NCBI RefSeq assembly: GCF_032586235.1
Contig: NZ_JAWHTD010000045.1
Span: forward strand, 1 to 28,540
Direction of reading: 5' to 3'
From: Aestuariicoccus sp032586235
Lineage (GTDB): Bacteria > Pseudomonadota > Alphaproteobacteria > Rhodobacterales > Rhodobacteraceae
Length of the DNA: 28,540 bases
In this document: piece after piece, positions 8,391-16,968 of the stretch
Numbering within the stretch: the stretch's first letter is position 1
How the letters are laid out: every line of letters starts with the position of its first letter
The notes under the pieces: generated by a model
Told to the model about the DNA's origin: nothing
Databases searched by the model: none
The model's input: the letters and a program-made list of their open reading frames with translations, nothing else
Position numbers and translations under genes: made by a program

Positions 8391-9181
8391 TGCGGTGTTT
8401 GCGCCGCGGCAGCTACGAATTCCGCAAGGCGGGCGCGCGACCGCGTGTAGACCAGGATCGCGCCGGTATCGTTGCGAGCCAGCGCCCCGGAAAGGATCTC
8501 GGCCCCGCACCGCCCCTTCTTGTCCGAGGAAAAATAGCCATAAGTCAGTTGTAGGGGGCGGCCGGCGCAGGTCACAATGTCACCCTCGTGCGTGTCGAGT
8601 CCGTCGCGCACCTGGATTACCTGCGCCAGCGGCATACCAGTCTCGAGGAAGGGCGCCACCATGTCCGCAGAGCCCGCCACACCTATGTGCCGGATGCGGT
8701 CGCCCTCTGTATCGCGCCACCGCTGCCACTCGTCGGTCGCCAGCAGGCCTGGAGCCGGTTCGTGCAGCAGCAGGATATCCACACAGTCTCGGCGAAGCCG
8801 GCGCAGGCTGTCCTCAAGGCTGCGTCGCGCCCTGTCCACGGTTAGGTCGGCCACCGCCCGCGACAGCGGTGGCCAAAGCTTGCCACCGACCTTACGTACC
8901 AGCATCGAGGTGTGCCCCTCGCAGCCGCCGCCCGGCGGATAAAGTCCCACCTTGGTGGTGATCGTGATCCCCGGCGTGTTGGAGAATGCGGCACCAAGCA
9001 CGCGTTCAGCACCACCGAAACCGTAAAGTGGCGCCGTGTCAAAATGCGTAAAACCCGCAGCGGCGGCGGCCTCGAGATGTGCAGCCTGCACCCTGTCACG
9101 CCCTAAGTGATGCAGGCTTGCCGTTCCGAATACAAAGCGGCTAAGATTTAAATCTGTGTTTGGTAGGCATATACTACGCAT
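8384..9181 (-). CDS. Aldo/keto reductase
   Basis: A 265-residue member of the aldo/keto reductase superfamily, an NAD(P)H-dependent (beta/alpha)8 barrel that reduces carbonyls. The catalytic tetrad is visible: Asp and Tyr in HFDTAPLYGFGGAERVLG, Lys in TITTKVGLY, and His in ILLLHEP. The helix DRARRSLEDSLRRLRRDCVD is typical of the family. The ATG at 9181 overlaps the upstream FkbM gene by 8 bp; an ATG at 9205 is also possible. The end overlaps the GMC oxidoreductase start by 7 bp, so the two are probably translated together. Members next to glycan genes can reduce keto-sugars, but the substrate here is unknown. A weaker C-terminal NADP-binding segment (ALARNDTGAILVYTRSRARL) is present. Confidence 0.88.
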   Translation of the reverse strand: MRSICLPNTDLNLSRFVFGTASLHHLGRDRVQAAHLEAAAAAGFTHFDTAPLYGFGGAERVLGAAFSNTPGITITTKVGLYPPGGGCEGHTSMLVRKVGGKLWPPLSRAVADLTVDRARRSLEDSLRRLRRDCVDILLLHEPAPGLLATDEWQRWRDTEGDRIRHIGVAGSADMVAPFLETGMPLAQVIQVRDGLDTHEGDIVTCAGRPLQLTYGYFSSDKKGRCGAEILSGALARNDTGAILVYTRSRARLAEFVAAAAQTPQC

Positions 9182-9881
9182 TGCGGCGGTCGCGGATTGC
9201 CGCAATATGAGATGCGTCGACCCAATGTGTCTTGAAACCAGCCTCTGTCAGCAGTCTTTCAATCTGCGATGGGGCACTCGAAAGCCCTCGGTCGGCAAGT
9301 AGCGAAAAATGCACCTCAATAAACAGTGCACGGAGCGTCGGTTCCATAAGCAGGTTTGGCATACCAAGTAGCACATCGAGTTCAAAACTCTCAGTGTCGA
9401 CCTTGACCACATTTGGCAAAGCAAGGCAAAGCGTATCATGTGCGTCGTCCGCAGTCATGATTTCCACCTTAATGCCAGCATCTGGCTCGCCCTCGACAAT
9501 TTGGCTGTTGGCCCCCAGTTCATCACCGCCGTCTACCATGTTCATTGACGATGTCTCGCGGCCGAGGCCTCTTGAGATAGCCGTGACATTAGGTAGGCCC
9601 GAAACAGCCTCGAACAGCGTCGCAAAAGTTTGAGGAAACGGCTCGAAGGCGATCACCTGACCGTCTACTCCGACTTGGTTGGCGAATTTCGCTGTGTAAT
9701 ATCCGACATTTGCACCAACATCCCAAACCGTGTCGCCCGGGCCGATTTCTGCGAACATAGCGTCGTCGAACGCGGCTTCGTAGCCTCTGCGCGCCAAAAA
9801 ATGACCGACCAGACGGGTCAGCCCCAAGGTGCGAGCCACATTTCGCATCCGGATGGATACGGAGTTAGTTTGCCAGTTCAT
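9174..9881 (-). CDS. FkbM-family methyltransferase (first of two)
   Basis: A 235-residue SAM-dependent methyltransferase of the FkbM family. The SAM-binding motif is DTVWDVGANVGYYTAKFAN (near residue 50), followed by the acidic strand end VIAFEPFPQT and the VVKVDTESFELDVLLGM segment, the usual IKIDvEGfE motif with Thr in place of Val and Ser in place of Gly. FkbM enzymes O-methylate sugars and related hydroxyls. The ATG at 9881 lies 4 bp after the acetyltransferase stop and has an AGGAG upstream. It overlaps the aldo/keto reductase by 8 bp. In an EPS operon the likely target is a repeat-unit sugar; target and position are unknown. It is a different subtype from the second FkbM gene at 21723. 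Confidence 0.88.
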   Translation of the reverse strand: MNWQTNSVSIRMRNVARTLGLTRLVGHFLARRGYEAAFDDAMFAEIGPGDTVWDVGANVGYYTAKFANQVGVDGQVIAFEPFPQTFATLFEAVSGLPNVTAISRGLGRETSSMNMVDGGDELGANSQIVEGEPDAGIKVEIMTADDAHDTLCLALPNVVKVDTESFELDVLLGMPNLLMEPTLRALFIEVHFSLLADRGLSSAPSQIERLLTEAGFKTHWVDASHIAAIRDRRNA

Positions 9882-9885
9882 TCTT

Positions 9886-10455
9886 TCACTTACTCCTGCT
9901 TGCCACGTCTGTAGCTCGGCGTCGCACTGTCCGAGCGGGGTTGCCGGCAACCACGGTGTCGGAAGCTATATCGCGCACAACTACGCTGCGTGCCAAAACA
10001 ACAGCATTTTCGGCAATTAAAATTCCCGGGCCAACAAAGCACTCTGCCGCAACCCAAACTCCAGATTTTATGTCAATTTCCCCCGCAATTAACGGAAAGT
10101 CAGGATTGTCAAAATCATGGGACGCAGTACAGAGGTAACTTCGCTGGCTTACAGTCACGCCGTGCCCAAGTCGGATTGGTGCGACATTGTAACAGTCCAC
10201 TCCTGCGGCCAAGCAGCTATCGGCTCCCATTTCGAGATTCCAGGGTGCCCATATGCGTGCTGAGGGATAGGGAAAAGCTCGACCCGGAATTTGGGCGCCG
10301 AATAGCCTTAGCACGGCAGAACGCCAGCTGTGCAAAGGTACGGGAGTGAACCTACACAGAACAAACCAAGTCATTTGCCAAAGTCCACGGCGCAACTTAT
10401 TTCCGAGGCTGATCCTCGGCATCACTTTCAGGCGGTCTGGCGCAGCGTTCGTCAT
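9886..10455 (-). CDS. WcaF-like hexapeptide-repeat O-acetyltransferase
   Basis: A 189-residue acyltransferase with the left-handed beta-helix (LbH) fold. The N-terminal basic-aromatic part (NKLRRGLWQMTWFVLCRFTP) and RSAVLRLFGAQIPGRAFPYPSARIWAPWNLEMGADSCLA match putative colanic-acid acetyltransferases of the WcaF type. Hexapeptide-like turns continue to SDTVVAGNPARTVRRR. The SHDFDNPDFP segment holds the expected catalytic His. These enzymes move acetyl from acetyl-CoA to a sugar hydroxyl in the cytoplasm. Its ATG overlaps the sulfotransferase stop by one base (TAATG), and the next gene follows after 4 bp, so it is part of the operon. The product is probably an acetylated repeat unit (inference). 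Confidence 0.9.
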   Translation of the reverse strand: MTNAAPDRLKVMPRISLGNKLRRGLWQMTWFVLCRFTPVPLHSWRSAVLRLFGAQIPGRAFPYPSARIWAPWNLEMGADSCLAAGVDCYNVAPIRLGHGVTVSQRSYLCTASHDFDNPDFPLIAGEIDIKSGVWVAAECFVGPGILIAENAVVLARSVVVRDIASDTVVAGNPARTVRRRATDVASRSK

Positions 10456-11282
10456 TACTGTTCCTGCTCTCTCGAGAAATCTTCAAAGTCAGGGGCGTAG
10501 CCCCACCTGCGCATAGGTTCGGCCAGAAGATCGGCTATTTCAGTTTTCAGTTCCGGACTCTGAAGTTCGAGCCAACGCTGCACTTGGCCCTGGTTGAAAG
10601 TCAGACTGTTGCCATAGATGCGGTCTATCCACTCGAGACCACCAGGCATCGCGCGCCCGAGATGATCACATAATTGTCGCAGTGCCGTCGCCTGCCGCCT
10701 GATGGTCCCACCACCTTTCGGTCCGACGAGATCCTCGAAGTTGATCACAAGCACGTCCCCGGCCTCACTTAACCAGCCTTCGGAGCGTGCAAGCACTTCG
10801 GCGAAAGGACGTATACGGCGCGCACGATCACCGTGCAGCAATTTAGCTACCCTATGCTCCCGCGACAGGCTACCGAATTCAGCGTACAGATAATTGTCTG
10901 GGCGACTCTCAATCCAATCGGCAAAAGAGATCAACATGTCGCGCGGATCGCGCCGAATCACAATCATACGCGCACCTTCCGAGCGCATGAGCGCGACCAG
11001 TTCAGGGCTGTAGGCGGCATGGCCGCCGAGAATTCGGCCACGCAATTTGCGTACCGTGTACTGGATATAGGAAGGGCGGATGCGCACTTCAGTTTCGAGC
11101 CCAATGTCGATTCCTTGAGTACTGCCTCGCAACAACCGCTTGGCCATACTAAACCGACCGTAAATAAGGTGAGCTGCGATACCATTAAAAGGCCCCTCAA
11201 TACCCAACTCATTTAGCGCCGAGTAAACAAGGTGGTTCCCTGATTTCCAAATGCCGGTGACAAACACGCAAGGAGTTTTCAT
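10455..11282 (-). CDS. Sulfotransferase domain protein
   Basis: A 275-residue cytosolic-type sulfotransferase. The 5'-phosphosulfate loop is FVTGIWKSGNHLVYSALNEL (starting near residue 7), a GxxKSGNxxL variant of the P-loop. The 3'-phosphate site is MIVIRRDPRDMLISFADW (about 106-123). The family transfers sulfate from PAPS to a hydroxyl or amine. A C-terminal tail resembles the FNQGQVQRWLELQSPELK region of sulfotransferase domains, with a Gly-Gln-Val-x-x-W pattern. The start overlaps the previous glycosyltransferase by ATGA. Together with two other intact sulfotransferases in the operon this points to a sulfated polysaccharide; which sugar is sulfated cannot be told. Confidence 0.88.
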   Translation of the reverse strand: MKTPCVFVTGIWKSGNHLVYSALNELGIEGPFNGIAAHLIYGRFSMAKRLLRGSTQGIDIGLETEVRIRPSYIQYTVRKLRGRILGGHAAYSPELVALMRSEGARMIVIRRDPRDMLISFADWIESRPDNYLYAEFGSLSREHRVAKLLHGDRARRIRPFAEVLARSEGWLSEAGDVLVINFEDLVGPKGGGTIRRQATALRQLCDHLGRAMPGGLEWIDRIYGNSLTFNQGQVQRWLELQSPELKTEIADLLAEPMRRWGYAPDFEDFSREQEQ

Positions 11283-12403
11283 TTTTCATATATCAGTTTT
11301 GACGTTTTTGAATAGAAATTCTCCATTTGAGCTGCCAAAGCATCCCAACCAAATTCCCTGATTGCCCATACCCGACCCACTTTTCCCATTGCCGCCAGCC
11401 GCGTTTCTGGTGTTTCCATGGCATTTCGCAAAGCTACTGCGAGTGCGTTAGGATTGGAATCGACCCACCAGCCGCACCCTTTTTCCTGCAGTACTTCCCA
11501 AGGTGATCCCCAACTGGCCAGAACGGGCGTACCGCAAACTAAAGCTTCAGGAACAGTCAGGGCAAAGTTTTCACTCAGAGAAGGTAGCGCAAAAAGCCGC
11601 GACCCAGCGATCAACTCATCTCGCTGGGCACCGTAGCGGGGTGGGCCAATTATCGCGCGCACAAGACTTAGTTCCGCACATAGTCGACGCAGTTCTCCGC
11701 CGTGGCCTTCCGGATCTGGCCCTGCAATCTCGAGCTTCCAGTCCGGGAAATCAGGCTCCACCTGAGCCCAAGCTCGTAAAAGCCGTTCATAACCTTTCAC
11801 TGGATGCAGCCGTCCAAGAGCCAGCACACGCTTACTTCGTTCGGAAAAGGCAGGCAGCCGAACGGACGTTTCCTCGACCCCATTGGGTACCACTGCCACA
11901 GGCACATTGCCAACATAGGCGCGGATGTCGCCCTTCTCTGCTTCGGCTGTCGCGTGATAACCTGCGGCACGCGCGAAGCAGCGGTCTTGGAACAGTGCAC
12001 GCACTATTCGCTTGCGTACCGGCGAGTAGGATAGCGCGGCAGGCGCCAACATTCCGTGTGGCGAAATTACCAGAGCCCGACCCTTCTGCCCGGCCCAACC
12101 AGCCGCAACAAGGGAAGAATACAACCAGATGCCGTGCAGATGCACTAGGTCCGGGTCATAAGTGCGTAGTGCCCGGCCCAGTCCTGGCATGAAGCCAAAT
12201 TTGGCGGGGCCAAAACGATCCAAGACCTCGGCGGCAGCGCCTTTCCATTCAGCTGCATCCTGTTCCCAAGCGGGATCGCGGATGCCGAAGACCTTGATTT
12301 CCATGCCGCGATTCGCGAGTGCGCCTGATAACCCCTCGATCATCTGGCGCACACCGGAGGCGCGGCGCGACAGGTGTCCGGCAAGAAAAGCCACACGCAT
12401 CAC
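11279..12403 (-). CDS. Glycosyltransferase family 4
   Basis: A 374-residue retaining GT-B glycosyltransferase. The N-terminal acceptor half begins with MRVAFLAGHLSRRASGVRQM and contains DLVHLHGIWLYSS and VISPHGMLAPAAL. The donor-binding half has VLALGRLHPVKGYERLLRAW and the conserved FALPSLSENFALTVPEALVCG, in which the spaced glutamates (E-x7-E) bind the nucleotide sugar. Family 4 enzymes build EPS repeat units on the cytoplasmic face of the membrane. The gene overlaps both neighbours by 4 bp (ATGA). Sugar specificity is unknown. The C-terminal tail is basic (KTSKLIYEK), consistent with membrane association. Confidence 0.92.
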   Translation of the reverse strand: MMRVAFLAGHLSRRASGVRQMIEGLSGALANRGMEIKVFGIRDPAWEQDAAEWKGAAAEVLDRFGPAKFGFMPGLGRALRTYDPDLVHLHGIWLYSSLVAAGWAGQKGRALVISPHGMLAPAALSYSPVRKRIVRALFQDRCFARAAGYHATAEAEKGDIRAYVGNVPVAVVPNGVEETSVRLPAFSERSKRVLALGRLHPVKGYERLLRAWAQVEPDFPDWKLEIAGPDPEGHGGELRRLCAELSLVRAIIGPPRYGAQRDELIAGSRLFALPSLSENFALTVPEALVCGTPVLASWGSPWEVLQEKGCGWWVDSNPNALAVALRNAMETPETRLAAMGKVGRVWAIREFGWDALAAQMENFYSKTSKLIYEK

Positions 12404-13407
12404 TCCGCCCTCAGCGCTACACGGCGGTAGACCGCGGCATAGGCTGTGGCGGCGCGTTCGGGGGTGAAACGGCGGACGTTCTCCAGCCCCAACGCAATAA
12501 GGCGGTTACGAAGGTCCGCATCATCGATCAAACGCTCAACGGCGGTGCGGATCGCGACCGTATCCTCCGGATCCACCTTCAGGGCGGCCGCGCCTGCGAC
12601 GTCTGACATCGGTGCCCGGTCAGAGGTGATGACGGGGCGCCCCACCGCCTGCGCCTCGATGATCGGCAGGCCGAAACCTTCGGAGAGTGATGGGAACATC
12701 AGGATGTCGGCACCGGCATAGGCCTCTGCCAGTTCGGCATCCGTCAGGTCATGCCGTGTCACAACATCCACGTGGCGGCGCAGGCGTGCCAGCCGATCCT
12801 CCGGCAGGCGGCCAATGACCTCCAGCGTGACCGGCAAGCCCCCCACAGCCTCTGCCACGCGGTTGATATTCTTGTGCGGGGCGGTGCCGATCATCAGGAG
12901 ACGCGGTTGCTCAGCAAAGGCTTTCTCTACCCGGCACATGACTTTGGTCAGCGGGTTCTCCACTACCTCGATCCGGGCCGGGTCTACCTTCAACCAGTGC
13001 AGAAGCTTTGCCTTGCTGGCCTCAGACACCACTGTGATCGCCGCCACGCGCCGCGCAGGCAGCCAGATCCAGATGAGCCATAGCATGAAACGCTTCAACC
13101 CACGCGTGCGATCAAGAAACTCGCAGTCATGTACTGTCAGCACCGCGCGACGGCGCGGTAGTAGCAACACAAGATAATGCGCGTCACCAGTCATGTGTAT
13201 CACGTCGGCGCCACGAGCCGCGCGCGCTGCGTGGAGGATACCGCGAAGACGTGGCAGTAGCCCACGACTGGGATGTGGCGAAACCAAGACGCGCGCACGG
13301 ATGTCTGGTGGCAGATGGCTCGCGACGGTCTGGAACACCGCCTCGATGCTGAAAGCGCGCTCGGTGCGGGGGCGCATCAGCAGGACAACGTCGAGCGTAG
13401 AGGTCAC
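12400..13407 (-). CDS. Glycosyltransferase family 4 (short)
   Basis: A 335-residue GT-B glycosyltransferase. The acceptor half is shortened but retains DVIHMTGDAHYLVLLLPRRR and VLTVHDCEFLDRTRG. The donor half has LLMIGTAPHKNINRVAEAVG and MFPSLSEGFGLPIIEAQAVG with the E-x7-E pattern. It overlaps the next glycosyltransferase by 4 bp and is itself overlapped by the truncated sulfotransferase-like gene, so the three genes are probably translationally coupled. GC content is high, like the other glycosyltransferase genes. It likely adds one sugar of the repeat unit; donor unknown. Confidence 0.9.
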   Translation of the reverse strand: MTSTLDVVLLMRPRTERAFSIEAVFQTVASHLPPDIRARVLVSPHPSRGLLPRLRGILHAARAARGADVIHMTGDAHYLVLLLPRRRAVLTVHDCEFLDRTRGLKRFMLWLIWIWLPARRVAAITVVSEASKAKLLHWLKVDPARIEVVENPLTKVMCRVEKAFAEQPRLLMIGTAPHKNINRVAEAVGGLPVTLEVIGRLPEDRLARLRRHVDVVTRHDLTDAELAEAYAGADILMFPSLSEGFGLPIIEAQAVGRPVITSDRAPMSDVAGAAALKVDPEDTVAIRTAVERLIDDADLRNRLIALGLENVRRFTPERAATAYAAVYRRVALRAE

Positions 13408-13991
13408 AGGAAACTCCGCGCTCGGTCGATCCGCACCTGCACGTCGGCAACGGTTGCTGGCGGGCCCAGCCGTGCCAACAGCGCCGCCCCTTCGGTTTCG
13501 AGATCGAAGTCAGGCGCTGTTTGTTTGGCCTTCGGCGTGGCATTGTGCGCCTTCTCCACGCCTGCACGTGCCAACGCGGCACGGGCGCTGGTTGCATCGG
13601 CCAGGCCCAACGGCGTGACCACCTCAACCAAGCGATCCATGTCCGACAGCTCGGAGGTTTCCATCCGTACAACCTTCATGTCCAGTTTCTCGGCGATCCG
13701 AGTATAGAGCGTCTGGCGAAGCTGTATCTCCAGACAATACCAATAGCACAGCTGGTAGTCGGACAGACTGGCCGGATCCGCGACCGGGAGGTAGACGTCG
13801 TCGCTCGGGGCGATCAAGTGTGCGAAGCCTGCGTCGGTGCGTCTGGGCACTGCGTTCTTGCGCCGATGCGACAGTGCCGTGGTGCGGGTGTCCCGTGTCA
13901 GCAGCAGTAGCGACGGACGGAACCCTGCGGCCACTGAGGGTTCGAAGAAGCCCTTGCAGAACGCGTGCGAGGTTTCCACCGTGTTGCACAC
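13404..13991 (-). CDS. Sulfotransferase-like protein, probably missing its N-terminus
   Basis: A 195-residue reading frame from a GTG at 13991. It contains SLLLLTRDTRTTALSHRRKN, which looks like the 3'-phosphate site of sulfotransferases (strand, then R-D-x-R-x-x-A-L-S). A conserved-looking stretch, SLSDYQLCYWYCLEIQLRQT, and a C-terminal region follow. The expected N-terminal P-loop (G-x-x-x-S/T-G-x-T) is absent. The frame upstream of the GTG runs only 12 more codons to a TGA, and the 342 bp above it hold no recognisable gene. I infer that the 5' third was lost. The overlap with the downstream glycosyltransferase (ATGA) remains, so the remnant may still be translated for coupling. It could also be a short stand-alone protein of unknown function; sulfotransferase ancestry is moderately supported. 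Confidence 0.55.
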   Translation of the reverse strand: MCNTVETSHAFCKGFFEPSVAAGFRPSLLLLTRDTRTTALSHRRKNAVPRRTDAGFAHLIAPSDDVYLPVADPASLSDYQLCYWYCLEIQLRQTLYTRIAEKLDMKVVRMETSELSDMDRLVEVVTPLGLADATSARAALARAGVEKAHNATPKAKQTAPDFDLETEGAALLARLGPPATVADVQVRIDRARSFL

Positions 13992-14333
13992 CGGCCGCGC
14001 CGTTAATGCCGGCGCCTGAACGTATCAAAGAGGCAAACGAAGTCACTCCGACCAAACAGGAAAACCAATATTTGGAAGCATGATGCAATACAGGACACAC
14101 ACTTTCACCCAAAGTCGACTCGCAGTCTTGCGGCACAAGCTTTATCTTTTCGAAGAGCGCAACGCCAAGATCGGAGCGTTGCTTTCTGTGACGGCACTGG
14201 ATCAGCCCGGCAATGTCTCGGCGGCCCGTAACTAGCCTCATGGACGGTATAATCCTGATACAATGAAATCGTAATCCAAAAATAGAAATGCCTTCCTGCC
14301 ACCGTATGATACTGGGCACCAATACCCTAAAGG
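13992..14333. other. 342-bp stretch without a convincing gene inside the EPS operon
   Basis: This is the only gap over 300 bp in an otherwise overlapping minus-strand gene string. Open frames crossing it do not read like protein (mixed composition, no domain), and no P-loop remnant of the adjacent sulfotransferase-like gene was recognised. No terminator-like hairpin with a T-run was seen. I read it as decayed coding sequence or a recombination scar. Confidence 0.5.
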
Positions 14334-15869
14334 TCACGACCGGGAAATATGAGGCGAGCGTCGCCTCGGCAATCCAGCAACGAGCTTGGCAACCAAGCGC
14401 ATGAGCAGTGTGTAAGCTAAGTACATGGGAATTGCCGATATAATTCCATTAGAAACAAAACTGGTGGGACCAAACATTGCAACGCTTAGCGGCAGAAGCA
14501 CGAGTGGAAACATCAAGAAGTTTTGGTCACGTATGAACCGCATGGATCTCAGGCTCATCATTGCCAACACCCAGCCAATCAGAAATGTTCCAACCATTGT
14601 GGCTGCCCATCCGCCAAGCCAAAACAAGTCACCATAAATTGAAAGTCCAAGAAATGTTCCCTCTCGACCAGTCAGTTCTGTGTAGAAAAACCAGCCAGGA
14701 GGTACGACGATGGGCTTTTCCGGCCAGACAAATCGCGGAATGAAATAAAGCCATACATTTTGTAACGAGTCGTTGGGAACGCCCGCGAGATGAAGGTTGC
14801 GTGCGGCAACCTGAACGCCCGCGTAATTCAATCGCGTCCACCAACCTTGCATCTCACTCATTTCCTCGTCGCTCGAATACGCCACTGGAGACTGTTCACC
14901 AAGCATATAACTCGCCGATATAGAGAACCTTTCAAAATACCCAGCTTGCGAGATTGTTCCCGTTTCTTCCATTATCTTTCCACGTCCGTAATGTACGAAA
15001 TCCTGTGACGAGCCGTACACAAGCGCAATTACCACAACGAGGAGGGTAAAGCGTCGTAAACTTCGACGCCCCATGATATCGCCGATTACCGGAAAGAGAA
15101 GAGCGGTGATCAACTGGTTCTTTGAAAAGGTCAGACCTGAAAGAATGACATGTATAGGAAGCAACAAGAGCAGCAGACGCCGCATCTGCGAATCGCCGCG
15201 CGCAGCGAGAAAGGCCATGATCGCGAACCCGACGTCGAGTAGCTTCACGACAGTGGTTAGAAACCCTGGTACGATCATGCTCGTCATGCCCCATTGCGAA
15301 GGAAGGGCCATCCAATATTTCAAGACACCGCCGAAGATTACAAACACGATCGCGACCTGCCGCGGGGACATAGGCGACCGTGTCACCCGCACCTCTGAGA
15401 ACGCCGATTCCCAACTTCGATGCGAAAGTGTCAAATGCAGGAAAACTCCAAACAGGAGGCAAAACACGCCGACGGTGCTCAGCTGACTAGCCCAAATCAA
15501 TTCGTCTGGGGAAACAGAGAGAAAAGAGTTTGCGAGCTTCTGCTGGGTGATGTCATTGCCAAAGACAGCCACAAGGGGGCCAAATCCGAAAAATACAGCT
15601 GACTGTATAGGCAGCCATAAAATTGGCGTCCAAATCAGGCGTACATCATGGCGTAGCAAATAAAAGGCCCCGAATGATAAAATCATCACAAACCAAACCG
15701 GCCCAGTCCGATTGACAAAGTGTGTGAACGCTACATCTTGAGACACTATCGCTGCGAGATAAAGCGGGATAAGCGGCAGCAGCGCGGTGAGCATTCGCGC
15801 ATAAATGGCCGCCATCCTACCCGCGCGGGCAGCCTCCGGCTGCGACGCAGTCATGCCAACAGACTTCAT
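14334..15869 (-). CDS. Wzy-like oligosaccharide repeat-unit polymerase
   Basis: An integral membrane protein of about 511 residues with roughly ten to twelve hydrophobic segments, beginning with LLPLIPLYLAAIVS and ending with AIPMYLAYTLLMRLVAKL. A longer soluble loop in the second half contains YGRGKIMEETGTISQAGYFE, WWTRLNYAGVQVAARNLHL and YFIPRFVWPEKP. This arrangement and the last loop (WPEKP, GIYGDLFW-like segment LSIYGDLFWLGGW) match O-antigen/EPS polymerases that join undecaprenyl-linked repeat units in the periplasm. Sequence identity in this class is low, so topology and context carry the call. The ATG at 15869 was preferred because GGGAG lies 4 bp upstream; ATGs at 15893 and 15854 are alternatives. 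It sits near a Wzx-type flippase gene. Confidence 0.75.
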   Translation of the reverse strand: MKSVGMTASQPEAARAGRMAAIYARMLTALLPLIPLYLAAIVSQDVAFTHFVNRTGPVWFVMILSFGAFYLLRHDVRLIWTPILWLPIQSAVFFGFGPLVAVFGNDITQQKLANSFLSVSPDELIWASQLSTVGVFCLLFGVFLHLTLSHRSWESAFSEVRVTRSPMSPRQVAIVFVIFGGVLKYWMALPSQWGMTSMIVPGFLTTVVKLLDVGFAIMAFLAARGDSQMRRLLLLLLPIHVILSGLTFSKNQLITALLFPVIGDIMGRRSLRRFTLLVVVIALVYGSSQDFVHYGRGKIMEETGTISQAGYFERFSISASYMLGEQSPVAYSSDEEMSEMQGWWTRLNYAGVQVAARNLHLAGVPNDSLQNVWLYFIPRFVWPEKPIVVPPGWFFYTELTGREGTFLGLSIYGDLFWLGGWAATMVGTFLIGWVLAMMSLRSMRFIRDQNFLMFPLVLLPLSVAMFGPTSFVSNGIISAIPMYLAYTLLMRLVAKLVAGLPRRRSPHISRS

Positions 15870-15939
15870 AACGCTCCCAAATCCACGGTTCATCAGCGGC
15901 CCATGTTGGCCGGCCGCACCAGGACCGCCAGCCGGGTCA

Positions 15940-16968
15940 TTAATTCACCTCGTTTGACATGACGCTCGACCGGTCAAGCACTGACGCACGTATCTCGGGG
16001 TCTGTTACTAGCCGTACCGGCTCGAGGAGGGTTTCCGCCCGATGTATATCATCTGCCAGAGCCTTATACATACCTTTTCGGAACTCCCATGGCACTTCAG
16101 ACGTGTAATTTCCAGGCTCAAGATTGAGGTTATCAATCATTCTCAAGACACCGAACCCGCGCCCACCCCGCATTTTTATGATCGGATGCAATAATGGAAG
16201 AATGGCCTTTCTTAATGATCGAGTAAAAATATGCAGATGCTTCCATCGGACCTTTTTCTTTAAATTATAAGCTTCTTTTTTGTCTAATGCATGTTGACTC
16301 AAGGAGAGAAAATCTTGAAGCTCCGTCCATATTTCGTTCGGACGGTTCTTTAGGCTTTCTAAAGTAATTATTTTGATCTGAGACAATGGAAATCTTTCAA
16401 AGAGAAGTTCGAGCCTCCGCCCATAACTAGCCCAGAAACCATAGTTTAAATTTCCATCTATACTGGGGGCAAGTGTGGAGATGTCTCCATGAGTCCTGTC
16501 GCAGGAACGTTTCCAGGCTGAAACGAAGTCTATTTCGGACTCTTGCCCTTCAATGATCTTTTGGTTGTGAAACGATATTGCCAAGTCCACTGGATCCCTG
16601 AGACATACAATCACACGCGCATCCGGTCGCAGTCTTTTGATGGCATCAAGTGCCATATCGGAATACAGGTATCGGGGAGTTGCCTCACCGATGGCTTTGG
16701 TGTTGGCCGGACAGTCAACAAATATTCCACAATATGACGTAAGATCAGGGATATGGGTCGGAGACCCGCGCGTAGATCGAATATCTTGAGAAAAAAAACC
16801 CGGCTCCTTGGTTGGCATGAAGCACTCCGGATGACTGCTCAGCCACTCGTAGAGGGTTGTAGTCCCACATTTGGGGGCTCCAATGATAAAGAAATCAGGG
16901 ATAGTGCACACAGGGCCTCCAAACGCGATTTGGTCGGTAGAGAGGTTTTTGTTCTTATACTTAGGCAT
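15940..16968 (-). CDS. Sulfotransferase domain protein, AT-rich
   Basis: A 342-residue sulfotransferase resembling the heparan-sulfate/deacetylase-sulfotransferase type. The PAPS-binding loop is FFIIGAPKCGTTTLYEWLSS (about residues 26-45), followed by a family-typical KEPGFFSQD. GEATPRYLYS and the 3'-phosphate site ARVIVCLRDPVDLAISFHNQ (about 117-136) follow. The C-terminal part is basic. The gene is clearly richer in A and T than its neighbours, which suggests separate acquisition. Its start overlaps the flippase stop by 8 bp, so it is part of the operon. It most likely sulfates a sugar of the repeat unit using PAPS in the cytoplasm. Confidence 0.92.
   Translation of the reverse strand: MPKYKNKNLSTDQIAFGGPVCTIPDFFIIGAPKCGTTTLYEWLSSHPECFMPTKEPGFFSQDIRSTRGSPTHIPDLTSYCGIFVDCPANTKAIGEATPRYLYSDMALDAIKRLRPDARVIVCLRDPVDLAISFHNQKIIEGQESEIDFVSAWKRSCDRTHGDISTLAPSIDGNLNYGFWASYGRRLELLFERFPLSQIKIITLESLKNRPNEIWTELQDFLSLSQHALDKKEAYNLKKKVRWKHLHIFTRSLRKAILPLLHPIIKMRGGRGFGVLRMIDNLNLEPGNYTSEVPWEFRKGMYKALADDIHRAETLLEPVRLVTDPEIRASVLDRSSVMSNEVN

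Noticed and set aside
13624..14337. A 237-residue minus-strand frame crossing the operon gap
   Set aside because: It reads partly out of frame through the sulfotransferase-like fragment, and the part in the gap does not resemble any protein.
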